Shown: positions 1 to 8,488 of the stretch, piece by piece | Layout: the number at the start of each line of letters is the position of its first letter | Position numbering within the stretch: the first letter of the stretch is position 1 | From: an uncultured Ruminococcus sp. | GTDB lineage: Bacteria > Bacillota > Clostridia > Oscillospirales > Acutalibacteraceae | Assembly: GCA_902785555.1 (NCBI GenBank) | Contig: CACZZB010000005.1 | Span: forward strand, 1-64,000 | Length of the DNA stretch: 64,000 bases | Reading direction: 5' to 3' | Notes under the pieces: model-generated | What the model was told of the DNA's origin: nothing | What the model saw: only the letters and a program-made list of their open reading frames with translations | The model's database searches: none | Position numbers and translations under genes: made by a program

Positions 1-100
1 TTGTGGAAAAACTGTGAAAGAAAACTGTCTATTTCTTTACAAATTACTGTTCTTACTTTTGTATCTTTACTTATCAGGAGATTTTAAACGGGCTCTAAAT

Positions 101-140
101 ACAAAAACTCCGCTGATTTTGCTTTCAGCGGAGAATTTTT
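101..140. terminator. Bidirectional terminator after the zeta-like kinase
   Basis: A perfect 9-bp stem (CTCCGCTGA at 108-116 with TCAGCGGAG at 125-133) has an A-run on its left and a T-run on its right, so it can end transcription on either strand. It lies just past the stop of the minus-strand kinase gene. The first 100 bases before it hold no gene I can support. Confidence 0.85.
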
Positions 141-701
141 TTAAAGATTCAATTTTTCTTTTATCTCACAAAGCCATTCGGGACGGATACCGTTTGTATA
201 AAAGAATTTATGATTTTTCATTTCGGCAACTTTTACAAAACCGTTTTCGTTGTCGTAAAAAATTATCTTATCACATAACGGTATCACATTTTCAAGTGAC
301 TTTATCCTATTATTATAACGGTGAATAACATATTCTTCCGGGATATCATGACCGCCTTTTTTGACTCTGTTCGCAATTCTCGACAGGCTTTCTTCAACCG
401 AATTAAGACCGATATAATACATTGTAACATCATAGCCTTGTTTTTTAGCCTGTTTTATAGTGCTGACTGTGCGGTGACCCGATAGAGTAGTTTCCTGTGT
501 GAATGAAAGATTATTTTCCAAACAATAATTTATCTCCTGAACAGCCTGTTTTCCCGATTTTATATTATCATAATTATTTTCTTTCGCTATCAAGTCAGCA
601 TCAATTATATACCCGAGATTTTTGCCCTCACCCTCTAAAACTCCACGAATACTTGATTTTCCTGTTCCGTTTATCCCCGCTATGATTAAATATTCTTTCA
701 T
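141..701 (-). CDS. Zeta-toxin-like P-loop kinase
   Basis: This 186-residue protein looks like the zeta toxin / UDP-GlcNAc kinase-like group of P-loop kinases. Visible are a Walker A motif (GINGTGKSS, residues about 9-17), an Asp in IDAD near residue 35 and the ETTLSGH segment typical of zeta-like ATPases. Zeta toxins phosphorylate a peptidoglycan precursor sugar, but many stand-alone homologues have no known substrate. The start is set by a CGGAG nine bases upstream, which overlaps the 3' end of gpsA; the genes are 3 bp apart and probably co-transcribed. No epsilon-type antitoxin gene lies beside it, so a toxin role is doubtful and a small-molecule kinase is equally possible. Confidence 0.75.
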   Translation of the reverse strand: MKEYLIIAGINGTGKSSIRGVLEGEGKNLGYIIDADLIAKENNYDNIKSGKQAVQEINYCLENNLSFTQETTLSGHRTVSTIKQAKKQGYDVTMYYIGLNSVEESLSRIANRVKKGGHDIPEEYVIHRYNNRIKSLENVIPLCDKIIFYDNENGFVKVAEMKNHKFFYTNGIRPEWLCEIKEKLNL

Positions 702-704
702 TTA

Positions 705-1664
705 TTAAAACTCCGTTTTTATACTTCTCAAAAACAAATCCGACAAGCCGTTTTTGGCGGTGGTTTTGCCGTTTATTACATTGTAGACCGTCTGACATAT
801 AGGCAAATCAACATTATATTTCTGACCAAGATATACAAGGGCTTTTGTCGTATCAACTCCCTCAGCTAATTTATCGAACTTTTCACCGTTGACGAGCATT
901 TCTCCGAAACGTCTGTTATGACTGTACTTTGAAAAGAGCGTTGCTTCATAATCTCCCAAATGACACAAGCCGTATGCTGACAGTTCATTTCCGCCCATTG
1001 CTTTTATAAGTCTTGAAATTTCCCTTGTTCCTCTTGACATCAATGCTCCTTTGAGTGATGATAAATTCAGTCCGTCAAGCATACCTGCCGCTATTCCGAT
1101 AGTATTCTTTGCTGCTGCTCCTATTTCCGTTCCTATCAGGTCATTTCCTACATAGAATCTTATAAGCTCACTTGAAAATTCTCTGATAAGCTCATGCTTC
1201 AATTCATCATGTCGGGAATCTATCACCATACAGTTAGGTATACCGTTGCTGAAATCCTGCGGATGTCCGGGTCCTACCCATACAGCTACGGGAGTTTCTT
1301 CGGGGACAAATTCTTCTACTATCTCTGTCAGACGCTTGCCTGTGCTGACTTCTATGCCTTTCATACAAAGAACTATTTTTTTGCCCTTTATATCAAATTC
1401 CGCAATCCTTGGAACAAATGACCTTACTGCCTGTGAACTTATGGATATTATCATAACATCTGCACCTGATACTGCTTTTTTGAGGTCATCCGTCACTTTG
1501 ATACTTTCTCTGAATGTCAGCATATTATTCTTTCTTGTATCTCTTATTTCTATGAACTGAGGTGCATCAGACAATCCCCATATCGTTACATTATGTCCTA
1601 TTTTATCAAGATACCACGCTATAAACGAGCCCCATCTTCCGCATCCCAAAAGTGTTATGTTCAT
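705..1664 (-). CDS. gpsA: Glycerol-3-phosphate dehydrogenase [NAD(P)+]
   Basis: GpsA reduces dihydroxyacetone phosphate to sn-glycerol-3-phosphate, the backbone for phospholipids, in the cytoplasm. The 319-residue product opens with a Rossmann motif GxGxxG (G7, G9, G12) and carries the conserved segment with the catalytic lysine (GAAAKNTIGIAAG, near residue 185). Length fits the family of roughly 330. I start at the ATG at 1664 rather than the in-frame ATG at 1673, because GGAG abuts the latter and is nine bases from the former. The gene diverges from trkA and is followed 3 bp later by the zeta-like kinase. WG in the nucleotide loop replaces the more usual AWG-type residues, a minor variant. 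Confidence 0.95.
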   Translation of the reverse strand: MNITLLGCGRWGSFIAWYLDKIGHNVTIWGLSDAPQFIEIRDTRKNNMLTFRESIKVTDDLKKAVSGADVMIISISSQAVRSFVPRIAEFDIKGKKIVLCMKGIEVSTGKRLTEIVEEFVPEETPVAVWVGPGHPQDFSNGIPNCMVIDSRHDELKHELIREFSSELIRFYVGNDLIGTEIGAAAKNTIGIAAGMLDGLNLSSLKGALMSRGTREISRLIKAMGGNELSAYGLCHLGDYEATLFSKYSHNRRFGEMLVNGEKFDKLAEGVDTTKALVYLGQKYNVDLPICQTVYNVINGKTTAKNGLSDLFLRSIKTEF

Positions 1665-1737
1665 AAAAAACATCTCCGTTCCTGAAATTTATTTGGAAAT
1701 ATTATATCATATATTTATATAAAAATCTATAAATTAT

Positions 1738-1766
1738 TTGTACTTTTTTAATAATTGTGCTATAAT
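1738..1766 (+). promoter_or_regulatory. Promoter of trkA-trkH
   Basis: TTGTAC (1738-1743) and TATAAT (1761-1766) are 17 bases apart, followed by an AT-rich start region and a GAGAGG ribosome site before trkA. Confidence 0.75.
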
Positions 1767-1798
1767 ATAATAAATATTTTTTTGAGAGGTATTTTTAT

Positions 1799-3157
1799 AT
1801 GAATATTATTATTGTAGGCTGCGGAAAGATAGGCTCAACTATCCTTGAAAGCCTTGTTGAAGAAGGACATAATGTTGTCGGGATAGACAACGATGAACAG
1901 GTCATAACCGAAATTACAAATCTGCATGATATCATGGCTGTATGCGGCAGCGGTACTGATTACGATATGCTAAAGGAAGCAGGTGTTGCAAATGCCGAAA
2001 TGTTTATTGCTGTCACTTCGTCTGATGAACTCAATATGCTGAGTTGCTACATGGCTAAAAAAATGGGAGCAAAGCATACCATTGCCCGTATCAGAAACCC
2101 CGAATATACTCAGACAAATCTCGGTTTTCTCCGACAGCAGCTCGATTTATCCATGGCTATCAATCCCGAAGCCCTTGCAGCAGTCGAGATGTTCAATATA
2201 CTCAAACTTCCATCCGCTGTCAAGATACAGACTTTCTCTCAGCGTAATTTTGAGATAATCGAAATGAAACTGAAAGAAAACTCCGCTCTTGCGGGAATGA
2301 AGCTCATGGAACTGAGAAACAAATTCAATGCCAAATTCCTTATATGTGCCGTTCAGAGAGGTGAAGATGTCTATATCCCCTCAGGAAACTTTCAGCTCAT
2401 GACAGGTGATAAGATCGGTCTTACTGCTTCTCCTACCGAAATACAAAAGCTCATGCGTTCACTCAAAATAGAAAAACGACAAGCTAAGGATATTATGATA
2501 CTCGGCGGAAGCAAGATTGCTTATTATCTTGCTAAAATGCTTACCGCTTCAGGCAACGGTGTCAAAATTATCGAAAAAGACCATGATAAATGTCAGGAAC
2601 TTGCCGAATCTCTTGATAAAGTTGTAGTTATAGAGGGTGACGGTGCAGAACAGGAACTCCTGCTTGAAGAAGGTCTTAATTCACTTGACGCTTTTGTGGC
2701 TCTTACGGGCATGGACGAAGAAAATATTCTTATATCCATTTTCGCTTCATCTCAAAATGTCCCGACAGTTATCGCAAAGATAAACAGGAATGAACTTGCA
2801 AGTCTTGCCGCACGTCTGGGACTGGACTGCATTATCTCTCCCAAGAAAATAGTTTCCGATGTCATTGTGAGATATGCAAGGGCTCTCGAAAATTCACGAG
2901 GAAGCAATGTCGAAACTCTCTATAATATCATGGACGACAAGGCGGAAGTTCTTGAATTCAACGTCCGTTCAGACTTCAAACAGGTAAATATCCCCCTTCG
3001 TGACCTTCAGCTTAAACCCAATATACTCATTGCCGGAATCATCCGTGAAAGAAAGCCTATTATTCCAAACGGTGATGATATGATAATGAAAAACGATAAG
3101 GTCATTATTGTAACTTCGGAACAGCGACTTAATGATTTATCTGATATTGTAAAGTGA
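1799..3157 (+). CDS. trkA: Trk potassium uptake regulatory subunit TrkA
   Basis: TrkA is the cytoplasmic nucleotide-binding subunit that gates the TrkH potassium channel. The 452-residue protein is the usual double form: an RCK_N Rossmann domain (GCGKIG, residues 7-12) with an RCK_C domain, then a second copy beginning near residue 232 (GGSKIA) with its own C-terminal domain. Acidic residues at the end of the second strand (GIDNDE and IEKDHD) suit NAD(H) binding. A GAGAGG sequence precedes the ATG. The stop overlaps the ribosome site of trkH, so both subunits are made from one operon. Confidence 0.95.
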   Translation: MNIIIVGCGKIGSTILESLVEEGHNVVGIDNDEQVITEITNLHDIMAVCGSGTDYDMLKEAGVANAEMFIAVTSSDELNMLSCYMAKKMGAKHTIARIRNPEYTQTNLGFLRQQLDLSMAINPEALAAVEMFNILKLPSAVKIQTFSQRNFEIIEMKLKENSALAGMKLMELRNKFNAKFLICAVQRGEDVYIPSGNFQLMTGDKIGLTASPTEIQKLMRSLKIEKRQAKDIMILGGSKIAYYLAKMLTASGNGVKIIEKDHDKCQELAESLDKVVVIEGDGAEQELLLEEGLNSLDAFVALTGMDEENILISIFASSQNVPTVIAKINRNELASLAARLGLDCIISPKKIVSDVIVRYARALENSRGSNVETLYNIMDDKAEVLEFNVRSDFKQVNIPLRDLQLKPNILIAGIIRERKPIIPNGDDMIMKNDKVIIVTSEQRLNDLSDIVK

Positions 3158-3168
3158 GGGGTCATAAA

Positions 3169-4626
3169 ATGAACAGACGAGCCGTTTTTTACATGATAGG
3201 ACAAATAATCATTCTTGAAGGTCTACTCCTTACACTTCCTCTTTTGGTTTCTTTCTGTTTCTGGGAAGAAAAAAGTATCTTTTCATTTTCCATAACCATT
3301 TTTATCGCTCTCGCTCTCGGGTCTTTAACGCTCCTTATCTCCAAACCGTCAAATAAAATAATATATGCCAAAGAAGGATTTATAATAGTCACCTGTGCAT
3401 GGATAGCACTTTCCGCAATAGGCTGTGTTCCTTTTGTCATAAGCGGTGAGATACCGAATATCTTTGACGCTTTCTTTGAAACGGTCAGCGGATTCACCAC
3501 AACAGGTGCATCTATCCTGACAGACGTTGAAAGCATGAGCAAGAGTATGCTTTTCTGGCGTAGCTTCACTCACTGGCTGGGCGGTATGGGTGTACTTGTT
3601 CTCATAATGGCAATAATCCCCAAGAATTCAGGAACCGATTCCGGTCGTGCAATGCACATTCTCAGAGCTGAAATGGCAGGACCCATCATCGGAAAATTAG
3701 TCCCTAAAGTCCGTGACACCGCCAAAATATTATATATCATATATTTTGCCCTCACAGCACTTGAATTTTTCTTTCTCCTCATTGGCGATATGCACTTCTT
3801 TGACAGCCTTGTCCATGCTATCGGCACTGCCGGTACAGGCGGTTTCGGTATCAAAGCCGATTCCCTTGCAAGTTACAGTCCCTATTCACAATGGGTCATT
3901 ACTATATTCATGCTCCTTTTCGGTATCAACTTCAATCTCTTTTACCTGCTCCTGTTAAAGCGTTTCAAAGCCGTTTTCTCCAACCGTGAATTATGGTGCT
4001 ATGCCGGTATCGTTATCGCTTCAATTGCGATAATAACATGGAACATCTTCCCCATTTACAATAATTTCTCCGACTCTTTCAGACACTCCTCTTTTCAGGT
4101 CGCAGGAATAATCTCCTCAACGGGCTTTGCAAGTGCCGATTTCAACCAATGGCCTCAGCTTTCCAAAAACATTCTGTTTCTCCTGATGTTCATCGGAGGC
4201 TGTGCAGGCTCTACCGCAGGCGGTCTTAAAGTTTCAAGGGCAATGCTTCTTTTCAAGCTCATAAAAAAAGATATCCGCAGACTTCTTCATCCACGTTCTG
4301 TCACAGCTGTAAAGCTTGAAGGGAAACCCGTTGACAAAAATACACTCTATGGTGTAAGCACATATTTTGCTCTTTACATAGTCCTTATTTTAGGCACTTT
4401 TTTACTTATCTCATTTGAACCTCTCAGCTTTGAAAGCAATTTCAGTGCAGCCGTTTCATGTATAAATAATATAGGACCGGGATTTGACCGGACAGGTCCT
4501 ATGGAAGGTTATGCGGTTTATTCCAATTTCTCCAAATTCGTTCTTTCCGTTGCAATGCTCCTCGGAAGACTTGAAATTTATCCTGTACTGCTTACTTTCT
4601 ATCCGAAAACATGGTCAAAAAAATAA
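3169..4626 (+). CDS. trkH: Trk potassium transporter membrane subunit TrkH
   Basis: TrkH is the membrane subunit of the Trk potassium uptake system. The product has 485 residues and many hydrophobic segments arranged as four M1-pore-M2 repeats; the selectivity-filter glycines can be seen in FTTTGAS, GTAGTGGFG, ISSTGFAS and NNIGPGF. I place the start at the ATG at 3169, because the GTG at 3154 overlaps the trkA stop and is itself part of the GTGAGGGG ribosome site. It is 11 bp downstream of trkA. No cyclic-dinucleotide riboswitch is evident upstream of the operon. Confidence 0.95.
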   Translation: MNRRAVFYMIGQIIILEGLLLTLPLLVSFCFWEEKSIFSFSITIFIALALGSLTLLISKPSNKIIYAKEGFIIVTCAWIALSAIGCVPFVISGEIPNIFDAFFETVSGFTTTGASILTDVESMSKSMLFWRSFTHWLGGMGVLVLIMAIIPKNSGTDSGRAMHILRAEMAGPIIGKLVPKVRDTAKILYIIYFALTALEFFFLLIGDMHFFDSLVHAIGTAGTGGFGIKADSLASYSPYSQWVITIFMLLFGINFNLFYLLLLKRFKAVFSNRELWCYAGIVIASIAIITWNIFPIYNNFSDSFRHSSFQVAGIISSTGFASADFNQWPQLSKNILFLLMFIGGCAGSTAGGLKVSRAMLLFKLIKKDIRRLLHPRSVTAVKLEGKPVDKNTLYGVSTYFALYIVLILGTFLLISFEPLSFESNFSAAVSCINNIGPGFDRTGPMEGYAVYSNFSKFVLSVAMLLGRLEIYPVLLTFYPKTWSKK

Positions 4627-4652
4627 TAAGTTCTTAAAAGGAAATAATATCT

Positions 4653-5510
4653 ATGAGTAATTTAACCGATATATCATACGTCAAAAATATCCTCTCAAAA
4701 CACGGTTTCACTTTTTCAAAGGCTCTCGGTCAGAACTTTCTGATAAATCCTTCTGTTTGTCCTAAAATGGCTCAGATGTGCGGTGCAGGTCAGAATGTCG
4801 GAGTTATCGAGATAGGTCCGGGGGCAGGTGTTCTCACTAATGAACTTGCCGAGGTTTCTTACAAGGTCGTTGCAATTGAACTCGATAAAAGACTTCTGCC
4901 TGTCCTTGACGAAACACTCTCTCACCATGATAATATAAAGATAATCAACGGTGATGCCATGAAGCTCGACCTCAAGGCTCTTATCAAAGAAGAATTCGGA
5001 GAAGGTCATGTCGTTATATGTGCAAATCTTCCGTATTATATAACTTCTCCCGTTATTATGCGTATCCTTGAAGAAAAACTACCCATTGATTCCCTGACGG
5101 TCATGGTTCAGAAAGAAGCTGCCGAAAGGATATGTGCTGCTCCGGGTACTCGTCAGTCGGGGGCTGTCAGTGCAGCTGTACGATACTATTCCGAACCCGA
5201 AATGCTCTTTAAAGTATCTGCCGGAAGTTTTCTGCCTGCTCCCAAAGTCGATTCCGAAGTAATAAAGCTCAGAATATTAGATAAGCCGCCTGTCGAGGCG
5301 GCTGACGAAAAATTGTTCTTTAAAGTTGTCAAAGCTGCCTTTCTTCAGAGAAGAAAGACTCTTGCAAATTCTCTCAGTGCAGGTTTGTCCATGCCAAAAG
5401 CTCAGATAAATTCACTGCTCGAAAGTGCCGGTATAAAATCAAATGCCCGTGCGGAAGAAATGACTATGCAGAATTTTGCCGATATATCAAACGCTCTTTC
5501 CCGCCTTTAA
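4653..5510 (+). CDS. rsmA: 16S rRNA dimethyladenosine transferase
   Basis: RsmA (KsgA) dimethylates two adjacent adenines near the 3' end of 16S rRNA, using S-adenosylmethionine, late in small-subunit assembly. The 285-residue product has the SAM motif I (IEIGPGAGVLT, near residue 50) and the adenine-methyltransferase motif NLPYYITSP. It follows trkH by 26 bp with AAAGGAAA before the ATG and may share its transcript. The 3' end overlaps the convergent PAP2 gene by 24 bp. Confidence 0.95.
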   Translation: MSNLTDISYVKNILSKHGFTFSKALGQNFLINPSVCPKMAQMCGAGQNVGVIEIGPGAGVLTNELAEVSYKVVAIELDKRLLPVLDETLSHHDNIKIINGDAMKLDLKALIKEEFGEGHVVICANLPYYITSPVIMRILEEKLPIDSLTVMVQKEAAERICAAPGTRQSGAVSAAVRYYSEPEMLFKVSAGSFLPAPKVDSEVIKLRILDKPPVEAADEKLFFKVVKAAFLQRRKTLANSLSAGLSMPKAQINSLLESAGIKSNARAEEMTMQNFADISNALSRL

Positions 5511-6032
5511 TTTTCTTCTTCCGTCAAACAGCATATTCTCTATCTTATATGAGATAATTGCTATAATGACTGCGAACAATGCACCTGAAATAACATCTGT
5601 CGGGAAATGCACATACAGATACAGTCTTGAAAAGGCTATTGCAAACGCAACCAAATATGCCAATATTCCTACTTTTTTATTATATATGAATATTATCGTT
5701 GCCGCTCCGAATGCAAAAAAAGTATGTCCCGACGGGAATGAAAATTCAATTTCTGGCGGTACTATCAAATCGACCGTACTGTTGAGCACATAGGGACGTA
5801 TTCTCTGCACTATCCTCTTTAATATGATATTGCACGCTATCACGTTGAATATCATATTAAAAGCAAGCGACCTGCCCAATTTTCTGTATCTTTTCACCGA
5901 CAGGCACATCACCGTTATTACTATCCATAAAAGTCCCCAATATCCCAAAAAAGATATGCATGGCATGAGCCTGTCAAGAAAAGAATTTCTCCACCCCTGA
6001 ATATTATTCAATATTGTAAACTCCCATTCCAT
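5487..6032 (-). CDS. PAP2-family membrane phosphatase
   Basis: This 181-residue integral membrane protein belongs to the type 2 phosphatidic acid phosphatase superfamily. The three signature motifs are present: KRIVQRIRPY (KX6RP), FPSGHTFF (PSGH) and SRLYLYVHFPTD (SRX5HX3D), between about five membrane segments. Likely substrates are undecaprenyl pyrophosphate or a phospholipid phosphate at the outer face of the membrane; which one cannot be told from sequence. The longest frame starts at 6122, but AAGGAG sits ten bases before the ATG at 6032 and the extra 30 residues are unlike the family. Its 3' end overlaps rsmA by 24 bp. Confidence 0.88.
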   Translation of the reverse strand: MEWEFTILNNIQGWRNSFLDRLMPCISFLGYWGLLWIVITVMCLSVKRYRKLGRSLAFNMIFNVIACNIILKRIVQRIRPYVLNSTVDLIVPPEIEFSFPSGHTFFAFGAATIIFIYNKKVGILAYLVAFAIAFSRLYLYVHFPTDVISGALFAVIIAIISYKIENMLFDGRRKLKAGKSV

Positions 6033-6097
6033 ATTAAAAAAACTCCTTATAATATTTTCTATGAAAATATTATAACACATCCATACAAAATAAAAAA

Positions 6098-6140
6098 GCA
6101 GATTTTTCCGAAATTTTTTCATCGGAAAATCCGCTTTTTT
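6098..6140. terminator. Terminator closing the VirD4-like cassette
   Basis: A long stem (GCAGATTTTTCCGA at 6098-6111 against TCGGAAAATCCGC at 6122-6134, near-perfect) is flanked by A- and T-runs. It closes the minus-strand cassette ending at 6148 and separates it from the PAP2 gene. Confidence 0.85.
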
Positions 6141-6147
6141 TATTCAG

Positions 6148-7014
6148 TCAGAAACCTAATCTCGACAATTCCCTGCCTGACGCAACATCCTCTTTCAGTC
6201 CGTTTTCATTTATGTATTCACATGGCAAAACATTCCTCAATTCTTCATTTTCTTCGCTCTGCTGTCTTTCATACCAGATAAATTCCTCTTTTTTTACTTC
6301 TCCGTCAAAATTCACCATATACTTCCAGATAATTTCCTGTTCCCATTTGATAAATTTATTTGTATCAAGACTTTTAATATTTTCAAGAATTATTTTTTGG
6401 AGCTTTTTTTTGCCCGAACTGTCAAGACTTAGTTTGTATTTATTAAGATTACGCACGAAAATATCAAAATATTTTTCACTGTTCGGTGACTCTATCACTA
6501 ACTTCTGACAGAATATCTCGTTACTCATAAACTTGTAAACCTTGTCAAAGTTATCTGTATCCGTCTGTATCATAAACAGATAGTCTTTCTTGAAGTTATT
6601 TATGTTTGATATCAGTCTTTTCCACCACACAGATTTTGAGGATATACCCTCTGTTTCATTTATCTTTATGAGAACTATTCCCTGTGACACATAGCACTTC
6701 AAGTTTATTTCTGTCAGCCACTGTTCAAGCGTTTTCTTGAATTTCCCACATTCATCCGACAGACCAAGACTTTCTGTTATCTCATAATTTGATGTGCCGT
6801 ACTCCTGGTTCAGATATACAATGTCATCCGTATTTACCGAAAATATGCCTTTTTTCTCAAAGTCAATAAGAAGGTCTTTCAGATTCTCCGTTATATACTC
6901 ATCACTTACACCGTCAAGTGAAAAAAGGTATACAGGCGATATCTTTAAAATTTCCTTGCTTTCGAGGCTGTATCCCGATACTTTAAACATATCATTTGAT
7001 ATACTTTCAAACAT
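6148..7014 (-). CDS. Unrecognised 288-residue protein, third gene of the VirD4-like cassette
   Basis: I do not recognise this protein. It is soluble (no membrane segment or signal peptide), rich in Lys, Glu, Asn and Ile, with predicted mixed alpha/beta character and a charged C-terminal third containing several Trp and Tyr (KWEQEIIWKY, FIWYERQQ). Its ATG begins one base after the stop of the VirD4-like ATPase gene, so the two are almost certainly translationally coupled. A strong terminator lies just beyond its stop, making it the last gene of the operon. It may be an effector or adaptor for the ATPase, but no catalytic motif is visible. Confidence 0.8.
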   Translation of the reverse strand: MFESISNDMFKVSGYSLESKEILKISPVYLFSLDGVSDEYITENLKDLLIDFEKKGIFSVNTDDIVYLNQEYGTSNYEITESLGLSDECGKFKKTLEQWLTEINLKCYVSQGIVLIKINETEGISSKSVWWKRLISNINNFKKDYLFMIQTDTDNFDKVYKFMSNEIFCQKLVIESPNSEKYFDIFVRNLNKYKLSLDSSGKKKLQKIILENIKSLDTNKFIKWEQEIIWKYMVNFDGEVKKEEFIWYERQQSEENEELRNVLPCEYINENGLKEDVASGRELSRLGF

Positions 7015-7015
7015 A

Positions 7016-8488
7016 TTATCTTCCGCCTTTCTTTATCTTGGCATCCACAAAGTCATACATATATTTCACTGCCGAAAACGTTTCCACTTCCTTAATGGGC
7101 TTTTTCCTGTATCTCACGAAAGGATATCCCGACTGAGGATATACAGAAAAATCCTTGACATTTGTTATATACGGTCGTACACCTGTTCTGAGTATAAGTG
7201 CCTGACTGTCTGTCCAGCCTATTTTCAGACTTTGGAGCTGTGTTATATTAAGAAGCGGTATCTCGCCCTTATCGCTTGTATAGACACTTCCGCAAAGATT
7301 CGATATTTCTTCGAGAAGTCCTATCTCCCTGCACGCAAGGAATATCCAGTTTCGGCAGTTTGATTTGATAGTTTCGGCATCTGCACCGTACATTGAAAAA
7401 AGCTGCTGTTTGCTTTGAACTATCAGTATGAACCTGATATTTCTGCTTCTTGCCGCTGATATCATTGCAGGCATATCGGATATTTTCGGGAAATTTGAGA
7501 ACTCATCAAGTACAAAATTCATTCTTATCTTTATCTGACCGCTCTGATTTTTATGTGCACTGCTTATCAGACATTCATAACACTGCTTGATGAATACGCT
7601 GACAAGAAAATGGAATGTAGTCTTTTCATCGGGGATTATAATATAAACAGCCGTTTTTTTATCTCCGAGTTCTCTTATATCTATATCAGACGACGAAAGC
7701 ATTGACATTATCCTGTCATTGAAAAGGAACATACTCATCATGCCGTCAAATACACTGACTATACTTGCAAAAGTTCTCTCTGTATTCCTCAGAGAATAAA
7801 GCGTTCCCAATTTATATTTGATAATGCTGTTTTCGGGGAATGTATTGTACAAGTCCCAGAATACTTCCTGCTCATTGCCTTTTCCGCTGACATCCATGTA
7901 CATTCTCAGTCTTTGCACACTTTTTAAGTTTACTTTGTCAAGGTCTTTCTCGCACTCGAACAGTACAAGGACCAGTCCGACAAACATATCCACTGCCTGA
8001 GTTTCCCAATAGACATCCTTGTCACTATGTACGGGAGCTTTGAGCTGTATCGCAAAGTCTGTTATCATCTCGACCGCCTTGTCCTTTGCTCCGTTTTTGT
8101 AGTAATTATACGGTATTTCCAGCGGATTCCATCTTATACTGTACTCTGTATCCCTGAAATTGAGCACCTGTATGTCATAGCCCTGACTTGCAAGGAATCC
8201 TGATGTATTCTTATATATCTCGCCTTTCGGGTCGGTTATTATCATTGATTCACCGGACGAGCCTATCGAATAGACCGACGGTATGCAGAAATTTCTTGTT
8301 TTTTTAGTGCCTGTATTTCCGAATATAAGAGTATGACTGTCGGCTGTATCAGTGTATACTTCACCGTTCTGATTATAAAGCGGTACTCCGGACATTGACG
8401 TAAGTTCGCCCATCTTTTCCTTGTGCAGTCCATGTAAAAATTCTTCCCTTGTTGCAAATCTGTTTTCTTCCATTGAGTGTTTTATCAT
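7016..8488 (-). CDS. Orphan VirD4/TraG-like ATPase with altered Walker A motif
   Basis: This 490-residue protein resembles type IV coupling proteins (VirD4/TraG family), hexameric ATPases that feed DNA or protein to a conjugation channel. Visible are a P-loop-like GNTGTKKT (residues 57-64), a Walker B FVLDEF (residues 325-330) followed by the family-typical SNFPKI, and a QSKQQL segment (358-363). The P-loop departs from GxxGxGKT: Lys62 stands where the last glycine should be. There is no N-terminal membrane pair, so it is a soluble form. The start overlaps the previous stop by 4 bp and the stop lies 1 bp before the next gene. No relaxase, VirB4 or mating-channel gene is in the window. It could be a relic of an integrative element or part of a distinct nucleic-acid-handling system. 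Confidence 0.85.
   Translation of the reverse strand: MIKHSMEENRFATREEFLHGLHKEKMGELTSMSGVPLYNQNGEVYTDTADSHTLIFGNTGTKKTRNFCIPSVYSIGSSGESMIITDPKGEIYKNTSGFLASQGYDIQVLNFRDTEYSIRWNPLEIPYNYYKNGAKDKAVEMITDFAIQLKAPVHSDKDVYWETQAVDMFVGLVLVLFECEKDLDKVNLKSVQRLRMYMDVSGKGNEQEVFWDLYNTFPENSIIKYKLGTLYSLRNTERTFASIVSVFDGMMSMFLFNDRIMSMLSSSDIDIRELGDKKTAVYIIIPDEKTTFHFLVSVFIKQCYECLISSAHKNQSGQIKIRMNFVLDEFSNFPKISDMPAMISAARSRNIRFILIVQSKQQLFSMYGADAETIKSNCRNWIFLACREIGLLEEISNLCGSVYTSDKGEIPLLNITQLQSLKIGWTDSQALILRTGVRPYITNVKDFSVYPQSGYPFVRYRKKPIKEVETFSAVKYMYDFVDAKIKKGGR

Noticed and set aside
14..328. Open frame of 104 codons on the plus strand at the window start
   Set aside because: It starts with GTG without a ribosome site, runs through a strong terminator hairpin and overlaps the kinase gene on the other strand.
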